Source: Methanoplanus endosymbiosus
GTDB lineage: Archaea; Halobacteriota; Methanomicrobia; Methanomicrobiales; Methanomicrobiaceae
Length of the DNA: 64,000 nt
Assembly (NCBI RefSeq): GCF_024662215.1
Contig: NZ_CP096115.1
Span: forward strand, 2,046,001-2,110,000
Reading direction: 5' to 3'
In this document: positions 47,001 through 55,716 of the stretch, one piece after another
How positions within the stretch are numbered: the first letter of the stretch is position 1
How the letters are laid out: every line of letters begins with the position of its first letter
The notes under the pieces: generated by a model
The model's database searches: none
What the model was told of the DNA's origin: nothing
Seen by the model: the letters and a program-made list of their open reading frames with translations, nothing else
Translations under genes and position numbers: made by a program

Positions 47001-48227
47001 TCAGATTTTCCGCCAGACAAATATAGACTCGTAGAACTGTCCCGCACGCCTGCCTGTTCTCCGGTTGACATGCCTTTGAATTATATCCTCAACCTCAACG
47101 TCAAGGGAATCTGCAATGCCGTCATATAGGTTGTCCTTGTCATTGGCAACAACAATAAGGCGGCCTTCAGGTTCCATACTTTTAATAGTTCTGCGGAAGA
47201 CCTCGGCTATATTTTTCTGGTAATTTTCCTTTGCTTTTTTGCTCTTTCCGCCTGCGGCAGGACCTATTTCTTTCTCTCTTTTATCCTCAAGCCCAAGCAG
47301 ATGATAAGCATACGCATGCTGTTCATGGTAATCTATCAGTCCCACATAAGGTGGACTTGTAATTACTCCGTTTGATTTTGGAAAATCTGCGTAAAGGCAG
47401 TCCTCATGATGTATTTCAACCGATGCGTCAGTTTTCAGGTCAGAATATTCCGTGACTCTCCTAATGGTGTCGTTACTATACCGCTTTAAAAATTTAAATG
47501 CAACCTGCGTGGGATAACATGTCCTGTTATGCTTATAGCAGTGATATGGTTCTGTTACTGGTTTTTTTGGGAAGTCAAGATCAAAATGTGTGGTAAGTCT
47601 TGCAGATCTGGCTGATCTGCTTAGAATAACTTTTAAGAGTTCTTTGTATTGGTAATCTCCGCTCTCAATAAAATACCGGTATGTCAGAAGTTCTCTGAGT
47701 GCCTGTGGTGCAAACCACATATTAAGATATTCATCATCTTCCACTGAAAGAAAAGGAGTTCTTTCACATTCTTTCCAGAGTGTCTGCTGTCCTAGCTCAG
47801 TCTGAGTTGCAACACTGACTTTTTCAAGAATGTCAAGGACTTCCCTTCTCATTACTGAGGTGTCGTAATTGTCGGTCTTTGCCCCTGAAAGAAGAACATT
47901 AAAAGCTGAAATGTCATATCCAACTGCATTGATTCCAAGTTCATTGGCCTGAACAAGGGTGGTTCCAGAACCGCAGAACGGATCAATTACTGTCTGTCCC
48001 CTGACAAAATATTTCCTGAGGAAAACTTCCACGAGCTGAGGTATATATTTTCCAAGATAAGGGTGGAGACGGTGAACATGCTTGGTACGTATCCTCTCCG
48101 GAAGATCTTTCTCGCCCCAGTTTAGATTCAGGCTTTCTGCTGGTGTAAGTGCCGTAACTTCTACTGGATTGGTTGGACATTCATCAAAGGTGTATAATCC
48201 CACTTTTTTCTCTTCATTGGTAATCAT
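47001..48227 (-). CDS. Site-specific DNA methyltransferase (N4-cytosine/N6-adenine, beta class)
   Basis: 408 residues from the ATG at 48227 with AGGG just upstream; an in-frame TTG 18 bases earlier is possible. It has the catalytic motif TSPPYVGL and the SAM-binding motif DPFCGSGTTLVQANELG. Motif X/I comes first and the SPPY motif later; the DPF(C)GSGTT form with SPPY is typical of N4-cytosine enzymes. It protects host DNA from the restriction enzyme encoded just downstream. The modified base is inferred. Confidence 0.88.
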   Translation of the reverse strand: MITNEEKKVGLYTFDECPTNPVEVTALTPAESLNLNWGEKDLPERIRTKHVHRLHPYLGKYIPQLVEVFLRKYFVRGQTVIDPFCGSGTTLVQANELGINAVGYDISAFNVLLSGAKTDNYDTSVMRREVLDILEKVSVATQTELGQQTLWKECERTPFLSVEDDEYLNMWFAPQALRELLTYRYFIESGDYQYKELLKVILSRSARSARLTTHFDLDFPKKPVTEPYHCYKHNRTCYPTQVAFKFLKRYSNDTIRRVTEYSDLKTDASVEIHHEDCLYADFPKSNGVITSPPYVGLIDYHEQHAYAYHLLGLEDKREKEIGPAAGGKSKKAKENYQKNIAEVFRRTIKSMEPEGRLIVVANDKDNLYDGIADSLDVEVEDIIQRHVNRRTGRRAGQFYESIFVWRKI

Positions 48228-48319
48228 GTTAAAGTCCCTGTGCAAAAATTATAATTCGGATCTTTGGGTTAAATCTGATCAGTTTGTTAATATGAGTTGA
48301 ATCCGGAACATTAAAAACA

Positions 48320-49762
48320 TTAAAGTGTATCCTTACCCCCACCGCCGTACATCTGCATCCACATATACAGCACAACGGCAATCAGTATCACAAAGATAAA
48401 TCCGAACACAGGCACCCAGAACCAGAATGTTTTGTCATCTTCGTCAGAGTTTCCGGATGTGGAGTTGCCTGCTTTGTCATCTCCGTCTGAAGCGGAACCT
48501 GAGCCTGAGCCGGATGCACTGCTGTCAGGATTAGAATAGGGATTGTCCGGATCATATCCTCCCGGAGTACTGGTGGTGGTTGGTTTATCCGGCGAAGGGC
48601 TGTTTGTTTCAGTTGGATCAGGATTGACCGGGGCAGAACCTGTTACCTTAATATATGCAGTCTTTGTCAACGAATCACCGGAATCATCGTTTTTGATAAT
48701 CAGAGTGACATCATAAATTCCGGGATAATTGTAGGTGTGAGTCGGAAAACTCTCATAGGACATCTTTCCGTCACCAAAATTCCACCTCCATTCAGTCACT
48801 CCCCCCTTTGACCTGTCAAAAAAGCTTACTGAAAGGGGTGCATCACCGCTAAGCGGGCTTCCGGTAAAGTTCGCAACCGGAGGTTCAATTGCCGGGCCGG
48901 GTGAAGGCGGATTTACCGGGCCTGAAGTCGGAACCGGTGTCGGGCTGCCCGGCTCTACGGCTGTGATCTTGGTTCCTAAAACTGCCCTGTCGCTGCCAAA
49001 GGAGTTCTCTACCGTTAAAGCGACCTCGTACTCCCCGGCCCTTGAATATGTGTGCACCGGATTTTCTTCAGTTGAAGTATAGCCGTCACCGAAGGACCAC
49101 AGCCACGTATCCGGATTGTTTGATGATAGATCAGTGAAACTAACCTCAAGGGGTGCATCTCCGGATGTAACCGAAGCACCAATCGCTGCTACGGGCGAAA
49201 GCCCTACTTTGATATAATTATCACGAATTATGTAGCTCGTTCCTACTGCACTCTCAACTATTAATGATACATCATACGTTCCGGAAGCTGTATATTCATG
49301 TACCGGACTCTGAAGCACTGAAGTTGTCCCGTCTCCAAAATCCCACTCCCAGGATGTCGGGGATTCAGATGAATAATCAGTAAAAACAACAGTCAGGGGC
49401 GGCGTACCGCTCACATTGCTGGCAGTAAAACTTGCGGTTGGCTCAATGCCTACCCTGATATACTTGACCTTCTTTCCTGTGCTCTTCCCGTACGCATTTG
49501 TGGTTATAAGCGTGACATCGAAAAATCCCTCATCTATGTATATATGCTCCGGATTCTGAAGGGTTGACGTTGCCCCGTCACCGAAATCCCAGCTCCAGGA
49601 TGCCGGATTCCCCTCCGAGAGATCAGTAAACTGAACAGTCAGCGGGTCCTGACCAGACACAGGAGACGCTGTAAAGGCAGAGACCGGCTCAGGGCCGGCT
49701 GCACATACCGGCGAAATAAGACCAACAATTAACATTAACGCTGCTATTAAACAAATCCGCAT
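48320..49762 (-). CDS. Surface protein with four PKD domains and C-terminal membrane anchor
   Basis: 480 residues. Signal peptide (MRICLIAALMLIVGLISPVCA), then four PKD domains, each with a WxWxFGDG core: SWSWDFGDGATST, SWEWDFGDGTTSV, TWLWSFGDGYTST and EWRWNFGDGKMS. Pro/Ser linkers follow the third and fourth. A Ser/Gly/Asp-rich stalk leads to one membrane helix (FWFWVPVFGFIFVILIAVVLYMW) and a short Gly-rich tail. Probably an extracellular adhesion or matrix protein tethered to the membrane. The repeats are near-identical in motif, consistent with internal duplication. Confidence 0.88.
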   Translation of the reverse strand: MRICLIAALMLIVGLISPVCAAGPEPVSAFTASPVSGQDPLTVQFTDLSEGNPASWSWDFGDGATSTLQNPEHIYIDEGFFDVTLITTNAYGKSTGKKVKYIRVGIEPTASFTASNVSGTPPLTVVFTDYSSESPTSWEWDFGDGTTSVLQSPVHEYTASGTYDVSLIVESAVGTSYIIRDNYIKVGLSPVAAIGASVTSGDAPLEVSFTDLSSNNPDTWLWSFGDGYTSTEENPVHTYSRAGEYEVALTVENSFGSDRAVLGTKITAVEPGSPTPVPTSGPVNPPSPGPAIEPPVANFTGSPLSGDAPLSVSFFDRSKGGVTEWRWNFGDGKMSYESFPTHTYNYPGIYDVTLIIKNDDSGDSLTKTAYIKVTGSAPVNPDPTETNSPSPDKPTTTSTPGGYDPDNPYSNPDSSASGSGSGSASDGDDKAGNSTSGNSDEDDKTFWFWVPVFGFIFVILIAVVLYMWMQMYGGGGKDTL

Positions 49763-49983
49763 ATTTTCCCCTCACACCGGAAAGCCCATTCCCCGGCTCC
49801 GGATTATGATAATAACTATATATTTATTCATAAGTAATAAATTTGCCATGAAAAAGGATTATGATATTCGTTATCTGAGATCAGAATTCCGGCAGAGATT
49901 TCCTGATATAATTGATTTGAGCTGCTTAATGAATGTGCTGATACCAGTCCACATATAATTATGTGATTGTCCCGCATTTCAGC

Positions 49984-50943
49984 TTAAGACATAATTCCGG
50001 CAATGACCATCTCCCCGAAATCTGCTGTATTAAGGTCTCCACCGAGATCAGGAGTTGAAATGCCTTTATTAAGTAAAGCCTGTATCTGCTCTTCAATCTC
50101 CTTTTTGGCCCCATCAACACCAAGATAATCAAGAAGCATACCTGCGCTTCTCAGTGCCGCAACCGGGTTTGCAATGCCTTTTCCGGCAATGTCGGGTGCA
50201 CTGCCGTGAACCGGCTCAAACAGGGCATTATTCTCTCCGTAGTTTCCACTCGGAAGTGTGCCCAGTCCTCCGGTTAGGAAACCACATACGTCACTCAGAA
50301 TATCCCCGAAGATATTTGTTGTGACAATTACATCATAACGGTCCGGGTGCATCAGGACATCGAGGGCAAGGGCATCAATATACATAGGTTTTGAAGCAAT
50401 GCCGTTCTCTTTGGCTACCTTTGTGCAGGTATCCCTGAAGAGAACATCAGACTTCATCACATTGGCCTTATTGCCTATGACAATTTCTCCTTTTCTCACC
50501 TTTGCCCTCTCGCATGCAAACTCTGCAATCCTTTCGCTTCCCTTCTCTGTTACAACCCTGAGTGTGGTCGATCTCTCACTTCCGATCTCCTCAATGCCGG
50601 AGTAAAGCCCTTCAGTATTCTCCCGAACGATCTCGATGTCAAATCCCTCACCAAAGACCGGCCTTAGGTTTGCATAGAGATCAAGTTCCTTTCTTATTCT
50701 GAGTATGACGCTTCTGTAGTCCGGGTGAGGCACCGTTGTGATTGCACCGAATAAGACAGCATCAGATTCTTTCAGGAGATTAATCTCCTCATCAGTGACT
50801 GCCTCTCCGGTTCTCTCCCACCTGCCATAACCAACCTCGGCATAGAGGTACTCAGCATCCGGAAGGTAATGCCTGACGGCTTCTTCAGCAACCGGTGTAA
50901 CTTCCTTTCCTATACCGTCCCCCGGCACAACAGCGATCTTCAT
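49984..50943 (-). CDS. aksF: Isohomocitrate / 3-isopropylmalate dehydrogenase family enzyme AksF
   Basis: 319 residues from the ATG at 50943, which shares ATGA with the upstream stop and has GGAG 6 bases before it. Beta-decarboxylating dehydrogenase signature: GDGIGKEV at the N-terminus, IVRENTEGLY, KANVMKSDVLFRD, DALALDVLMHPDRYDVIVTTNIFGDILSD and GSAPDIAGKGIANP. In methanogens AksF oxidises (homo)n-isocitrates in the chain elongation that yields 2-oxosuberate for coenzyme B. Assignment to AksF rather than LeuB rests on the neighbouring aksA and homoaconitase genes. Confidence 0.82.
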   Translation of the reverse strand: MKIAVVPGDGIGKEVTPVAEEAVRHYLPDAEYLYAEVGYGRWERTGEAVTDEEINLLKESDAVLFGAITTVPHPDYRSVILRIRKELDLYANLRPVFGEGFDIEIVRENTEGLYSGIEEIGSERSTTLRVVTEKGSERIAEFACERAKVRKGEIVIGNKANVMKSDVLFRDTCTKVAKENGIASKPMYIDALALDVLMHPDRYDVIVTTNIFGDILSDVCGFLTGGLGTLPSGNYGENNALFEPVHGSAPDIAGKGIANPVAALRSAGMLLDYLGVDGAKKEIEEQIQALLNKGISTPDLGGDLNTADFGEMVIAGIMS

Positions 50944-51746
50944 CTTCTTCTCCATGCACTTACTGCCTCATAAACCGCATCAGAGATCTCCTTTGGAGAT
51001 ACTCCCCAGTGCACTGCAACGCCGCATCTCTCACCCGTGTACAGTCCGGATCTCTCCGATCGGCAGCAACGGGCAACAAAAGGCTCCTCCTCTGCAAGAT
51101 CAAGCGGACAGATGTTGATAAATTCAAATTCTGCCTCCTCACCATACCACTCGGCAACCATCTGTCGTGCAGTCAGGCATCCGGCAATCCTCTCGCCGCC
51201 TTTTAGCCTGTCATTGTCAAGCGTCTTATCAAAACCGGCCGCCCGGCAGGGATAGACATCTGCCTCAATATCTTCAATGTCAATGATGTGGTGTACAAAC
51301 TCAATCTCAAGCCCGCCGAATATCCCTGTTCTCTCAAGGTTTTTGACAGTTTCGGATAATACCGGAAATGGCGGTTTTGAGTCGTAAATATGCACCTTCA
51401 GAAGAACAGAAGGATCAGGATCTGCAACAAAGGTCATATGGCCGTCAAAGCCCTGAAATATGGTGCATCTCTCCCCCGACTCAGAGGCTTTCCTGATTAG
51501 ATCTGCCCTGTCGTGCAGAATGACTTTTTCCGGGTACAGCCATGTCTCATCCGGCCCTGAGATCTTCTTATACTCCCTGACACCTCTTAGAAGCCCGCCT
51601 TTATCATCAACAGAGACATTTCCGGTCTCAAAAGTCCCGTCCGGAAATTTCCGGATGAGATACCTGCTTAGAAAATAGATCTGATCCTCACCATAGGGTG
51701 CAGACTCCGCCATTCCTACCTCTTTGCAGTGGCGGGGAAAGATCAT
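50940..51746 (-). CDS. Conserved protein of unknown function in the aks operon
   Basis: 268 residues; ATG shares ATGA with the stop of the homoaconitase small-subunit gene. No signal peptide or membrane span. Notable features: HHIIDIEDIEADVYPCRAAGFDK, and a C-terminal half rich in Cys and charged residues (AGCLTARQMVAEWYGEEAEF, ICPLDLAEEEPFVARCCRSERSGLYTGERCGVAVHWG) that could form a metal or substrate site. No family function is known to me. Its tight coupling with AksF and homoaconitase suggests a step in the same pathway. Confidence 0.65.
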   Translation of the reverse strand: MIFPRHCKEVGMAESAPYGEDQIYFLSRYLIRKFPDGTFETGNVSVDDKGGLLRGVREYKKISGPDETWLYPEKVILHDRADLIRKASESGERCTIFQGFDGHMTFVADPDPSVLLKVHIYDSKPPFPVLSETVKNLERTGIFGGLEIEFVHHIIDIEDIEADVYPCRAAGFDKTLDNDRLKGGERIAGCLTARQMVAEWYGEEAEFEFINICPLDLAEEEPFVARCCRSERSGLYTGERCGVAVHWGVSPKEISDAVYEAVSAWRRR

Positions 51747-52216
51747 CTCCTCTTCCTCATATATTCAATAAGCCCGCCTGCCCTGATAATCTCCTTCATA
51801 CTCTCGGAGATCGGTTTTGCATCATAGCGGACACCGCCAACTTCAACCCGGTCTTCATCGGCTGAGAAGATAACTTCGTCACCGTCCGTACATTTTATCT
51901 CATCTGTTTCAAAGACCAAAATTCCGGTGTTCACAAGATTTCTGAAAAATATCCTTGCAAACGAGGGTGAGACTACGGCAAGAACCCCGGCCTCCTTCAG
52001 TGCAATTGCCGCCTGCTCGCGTGACGATCCGCAGCCTACATTCTTTCCGGCAATAATAACTGAACCTTTGAGCCTGCCTGCAATCTCCGGATCATAGTCC
52101 TCAAAGGCATGATCTGCCCAGACCTTACGGTCCTTTGTCCGGAGGTACCGCCCGGCGATTATCATATCGGTATCGACATCCTCACCGATGCATACCGCTT
52201 TTCCTCTCTCTTCCAT
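51743..52216 (-). CDS. hacB: Homoaconitase small subunit
   Basis: 157 residues, swivel domain of the two-subunit methanogen homoaconitase. The substrate-selecting loop reads GRYLRTKD: YLRT is the form reported for homoaconitase in methanogens, whereas isopropylmalate isomerase small subunits carry YLVY-like loops. NVGCGSSREQAAIALKEAG is the conserved phosphate/substrate loop. Works with the large subunit on homocitrate and its longer homologues. Starts 2 bases after the large-subunit stop. Confidence 0.87.
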   Translation of the reverse strand: MEERGKAVCIGEDVDTDMIIAGRYLRTKDRKVWADHAFEDYDPEIAGRLKGSVIIAGKNVGCGSSREQAAIALKEAGVLAVVSPSFARIFFRNLVNTGILVFETDEIKCTDGDEVIFSADEDRVEVGGVRYDAKPISESMKEIIRAGGLIEYMRKRR

Positions 52217-52218
52217 TT

Positions 52219-53430
52219 TCAGTTCTCCTCCGGAGATCTGATCTCACCTGCAAGGGCACTTGCGGCGGCGGTTGACGGAGAGCAGAGATAATATTCAGCA
52301 CCGACACCCATTCTGTTCTTAAAATTCCGGTTGGCGGTCGAAAGCCCCACTTCTCCCTCGCCTAATACGCCCATGTGCATACCAAGGCATGGTCCGCATC
52401 CCGGTGTTCCGATGGCACACCCTGCCTGTATAATGTCAAGCAGAATTCCGGTGGAGACAGCCTTCTCAAGCACACTCCTGGAAGCCGGGACAACAACCGT
52501 CCTCACCTTTACTGTCCTGCCCCTGACGATATCAGCAAATCTCTTCAGGTCCTCATATCTCCCGTTTGTGCACGTCCCGACAAAGACCTGATCAAGGGCT
52601 GTTCCGGCATACTTCTCAACCGGAACTCCGGTATCTACTCTGTGAGGGACTGCAAGCATTGGTGACAGGTTCTCAAGATCGATATCGATCTCCTTTGCAT
52701 ATGACGGATTCTCAGCAGCCTGTCTCTCAGATTCAATGCCCAAATGTGCGAGATATTCTGCCGTCACTTTATCTGAATAAAAGAGACCTGCCTTTGCCCC
52801 GGCCTCAATTGCCATATTTGACATTGTAAGGCGGCCTTCCATCGGGAGACTTTCAGCACCTGATCCTGTGAATTCCAGTGCCATATATGAAGCACCATCC
52901 ATACCAAGCATCCGGATATATTCAAGCGTGGCATCCTTGGCTTCGGTATGCCCGGTCAGTTTGCCTTCAAGATTTACCTGGATTGTCTCCGGAACCTTAA
53001 ACCATGTCTCACCGGTCTCCCAGATGGCAGCCATATCCGTTGCCCCTACTCCGGTTGCGAATGCACCGAATGCACCGAGCGTGCAGGTATGCGAGTCAGC
53101 ACCTACAACAATCTCTCCCGGCCTGCATACGCCTTCACTCATCACCTGGTGGCAGATCCCGCATCCCACATCATAAAAGTTAATCCCGGCATCCTTTGAA
53201 AAATTTCTCAGTTCGTGCTGAAGGTCCGCCGTTGTCGAGTTGTTTGCCGGAACTATATGGTCATAAATTATTGAGATATTATCCGGGTTTTCAGGACGTT
53301 CTCCGCCCATTTTCCTGAATGAATCAAGCGCTAAAACGCCTGTTCCGTCATGTGCAAAAGCCCTGTCAACCTTCCGGTCAACAAAACTCCCTTCCCTTCC
53401 ACCTAATATTTTTTCAGAAAGTGTTGTCAA
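52219..53430 (-). CDS. hacA: Homoaconitase large subunit
   Basis: 403 residues from a TTG start at 53430 that shares TTGA with the aksA stop and has GGAGG 7 bases before it; an ATG frame reaching 53535 would run 100 bases into aksA and is less likely. Iron-sulfur aconitase domains: DHIVPANNSTTA, YDVGCGICHQVM, GADSHTCTLGAFGAFATGVGATDMA, and the cluster Cys residues in FVGTCTNGRYEDL and GTPGCGPCLGMHMG. Isomerises homocitrate-type acids in the 2-oxosuberate route to coenzyme B. Confidence 0.88.
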   Translation of the reverse strand: MTTLSEKILGGREGSFVDRKVDRAFAHDGTGVLALDSFRKMGGERPENPDNISIIYDHIVPANNSTTADLQHELRNFSKDAGINFYDVGCGICHQVMSEGVCRPGEIVVGADSHTCTLGAFGAFATGVGATDMAAIWETGETWFKVPETIQVNLEGKLTGHTEAKDATLEYIRMLGMDGASYMALEFTGSGAESLPMEGRLTMSNMAIEAGAKAGLFYSDKVTAEYLAHLGIESERQAAENPSYAKEIDIDLENLSPMLAVPHRVDTGVPVEKYAGTALDQVFVGTCTNGRYEDLKRFADIVRGRTVKVRTVVVPASRSVLEKAVSTGILLDIIQAGCAIGTPGCGPCLGMHMGVLGEGEVGLSTANRNFKNRMGVGAEYYLCSPSTAAASALAGEIRSPEEN

Positions 53431-54554
53431 TGCTTCTCCTCCCTGGCCTCTTTTAATATTGCAAGGAGAACTTCCGGTGTTATGCTGCACTTCCCTTCGC
53501 TCTTGGTTTTTATCTGCTCTAAAACCCAGGCGCATTCATCTCTGGTTATGCTGCATCCAAGACATTTTACTACATGCTCAAGAGCTTTTCTTCCGGTATG
53601 CTTGCCAAGTATGAACTTTCTCTGCCCGCCCACAAGTTCGGGTGGGAAATACTCATATGCAGACGGTTCAACGAGCATTGCGGCGATATGTATCCCGCTC
53701 TCATGCGAGAATGCATGGTCTCCGACAACAGCCTTGTTCTTTGCAACCGGAATTCCGGAATACTCCTCCACCATTTTAGAGGTCTTCATAAGTGGTGTCA
53801 GGTTATAACGGTCAATTCCGCCTTTCATCCTAAGTGCCACAAGCACCTCTTCAAGAGCAGCATTTCCGGCACGCTCCCCGATTCCGTTTACTGTTGTATG
53901 CAGCTGAAAAGCCCCTGCCTGTGCGGCTGATATTGTATTGGCGGTTGCACAGCCCATATCGTCATGGCAGTGCACGCAGAGCGGGTTTTTCAGGGTCTCT
54001 GTAACATCAAGGACAGTATTGTACATCTCAACCGGAGTCATGCACCCGACAGTATCGGCAATACTGCTGTACTTTGCACCGACCTCATATCCCCTCGCAA
54101 ACATCTCTTTTAAGAACGAAATGTCAGTCCTTGACCCTTCCTCGGCGGAGAACCTCACGTCAATGCCGTGTTCGGTTGCGTACTCCACCATTCTGAGGGC
54201 CTCTTCAAGCATCTCCCCGCGGGTCTTTTTGTATTTAATTCTTATATGCAGGTCGGAAGTTGCAAAGAATATTGAGACGAGATCGACATCGCAGTCAATG
54301 GCGGCATCCACATCGCCCTTAACGGCCCTTGACAGGCAGCATGTCCGTGCGGAAAGGCCCATGTCTGCTATCTCCCTGACGCATCTCTTCTCATTCTCAG
54401 AGACACTCGGAAATCCTGCCTCTATGACCTCAACCCCTATCTCATCGAGCATAAGGGCGATATTCTTCTTCTCTTCACAGGTAAATGAGACACCCGGTGT
54501 CTGTTCACCGTCTCTTAATGTTACATCACATATTTCAACATTTAATTCTTTCAT
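53427..54554 (-). CDS. aksA: Homocitrate synthase family enzyme AksA
   Basis: 375 residues from the ATG at 54554, with GGGGGAG 5 bases upstream; an ATG at 54617 lies inside the previous gene. Isopropylmalate/homocitrate synthase TIM barrel: EICDVTLRDGEQTPGVSFT at the start (metal Asp), GFPSVSENEK, and the metal HxH motif in LCVHCHDDMGCATAN. C-terminal HESGIHIAAML and KHTGRKALEHVV are typical. AksA condenses acetyl-CoA with 2-oxoglutarate and its longer homologues. LeuA or CimA identity is possible but the aks/hac neighbours favour AksA. Confidence 0.82.
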   Translation of the reverse strand: MKELNVEICDVTLRDGEQTPGVSFTCEEKKNIALMLDEIGVEVIEAGFPSVSENEKRCVREIADMGLSARTCCLSRAVKGDVDAAIDCDVDLVSIFFATSDLHIRIKYKKTRGEMLEEALRMVEYATEHGIDVRFSAEEGSRTDISFLKEMFARGYEVGAKYSSIADTVGCMTPVEMYNTVLDVTETLKNPLCVHCHDDMGCATANTISAAQAGAFQLHTTVNGIGERAGNAALEEVLVALRMKGGIDRYNLTPLMKTSKMVEEYSGIPVAKNKAVVGDHAFSHESGIHIAAMLVEPSAYEYFPPELVGGQRKFILGKHTGRKALEHVVKCLGCSITRDECAWVLEQIKTKSEGKCSITPEVLLAILKEAREEKH

Positions 54555-55716
54555 GTTTCTCCCCCACAGGGCATGCCCCGCTGATAAGGATGACCTTTGG
54601 CCGGTCAGGCTTTTCATTAATATAATCTGATAACTCTCCGGTGCTTCCGGAACCGATCGACTCAGATCTGATAATTTCAGGTTCTGCCCACTGTATGTAC
54701 CTTAACAGATCGGGCGAGTCCTGCCCTCCGGTCATTCCCATCCTTTTGTTTAAGAGGACAATGACCAGAACAGGCAGTTCTTTCTCAAAAACATCGATCA
54801 GGGAGTTAATTCCGGAATGGAGCAGTGCATAGTCGCCGGTAAGTGCGATGCCTGTACTCTTTGCGGCAGCTGCAACTGACGATCCAAGGCCGTAATTTGC
54901 AAGGCCGAAGTTATACGGCGGATTTTTGGAGAGAAGTGAGCATCCTGTGTCACAGATGACCTCTCTTCCGGAATCTTTTATTGCTGAGAATAATTCTTTG
55001 TACGGGCAGTTTCTGCACAATGTCCGTGCATAACCACGGTCCGGCATGGTCTCAGGATTTTCTGTTCTCGTCCGGACTTCTGCATTATGCCGGCCTGCCG
55101 GAGGATATGTGAGCGGAAATTCGGTCTGCTCATACATATCCACCGTTATATTTCCGGCTGCCTCACACCTCCCTTTCATAGTGAACAGAGGGTTGGCAAG
55201 CTCTCCTTTCAGGTCTTTGCGTATCACAGTGCCGGATTTGGCACTGTTTTCAAGAATGTCTTCAGTAACTCTCAGTATGGCCGGCCTTGAGAACCGCTCA
55301 GATGCCTGAAAGGCCATTTCTGCGGATGAGAAGAGGTTATCCCTGTTGGGCACTATGAGGGGTACATCTGAAACCTTCGCATAATGCGTTGAATCCTGGC
55401 AGGTCTGTGATCCAATGGCTTTTGTATCATCTCCGGCAATTATCACAACCCCGCCGATTATCCCCTGGTACACGGCATTTACCATAGGATCTGCGAGAAT
55501 GTTCACTCCGGCATTCTTTACAATCACTGCCGAACGTCTGCCTGAGAGAGAATCACCGAGGGCATATTCAAGGGCTGTCTTCTCGTTTATGACATACTCT
55601 GCATCAACTTTCTCAGCAAGCTCTGTCACCGGATATCCGGGGACGGTATAGATGGTATCTGCTGACTTTAATAGTGCATCTGCAAGAATATCACAGCCGG
55701 ACTTCTGATTTGTCAT
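54535..55716 (-). CDS. IorA-like thiamine pyrophosphate enzyme lacking a ferredoxin domain
   Basis: 393 residues. The N-terminal Pyr-type half (PGYPVTELAEKVDAEYVINEKTALEYALG) and C-terminal PP-type half with the TPP/Mg motif (TGDYALLHSGINSLIDVF...LLNKRMGMTGG) match indolepyruvate oxidoreductase alpha subunits (IorA), but the usual C-terminal 2[4Fe-4S] domain is missing and no IorB follows. The remnant CRNCPYKELFSAI is retained. Without an electron acceptor a non-oxidative 2-oxoacid decarboxylase is plausible. It sits directly after the radical SAM gene (0 bases) and overlaps aksA by 20 bases. Confidence 0.75.
   Translation of the reverse strand: MTNQKSGCDILADALLKSADTIYTVPGYPVTELAEKVDAEYVINEKTALEYALGDSLSGRRSAVIVKNAGVNILADPMVNAVYQGIIGGVVIIAGDDTKAIGSQTCQDSTHYAKVSDVPLIVPNRDNLFSSAEMAFQASERFSRPAILRVTEDILENSAKSGTVIRKDLKGELANPLFTMKGRCEAAGNITVDMYEQTEFPLTYPPAGRHNAEVRTRTENPETMPDRGYARTLCRNCPYKELFSAIKDSGREVICDTGCSLLSKNPPYNFGLANYGLGSSVAAAAKSTGIALTGDYALLHSGINSLIDVFEKELPVLVIVLLNKRMGMTGGQDSPDLLRYIQWAEPEIIRSESIGSGSTGELSDYINEKPDRPKVILISGACPVGEKHERIKC

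Noticed and set aside
49848-49958. 36-codon plus-strand frame starting MKKDYDIRYLRSEF
   Set aside because: Short, no ribosome site and no recognised family; could be a remnant but cannot be supported.
53431-53535. N-terminal extension of the homoaconitase large subunit
   Set aside because: It lies inside aksA; the TTG at 53430 has GGAGG and a TTGA stop/start overlap and fits the start of the conserved domain.
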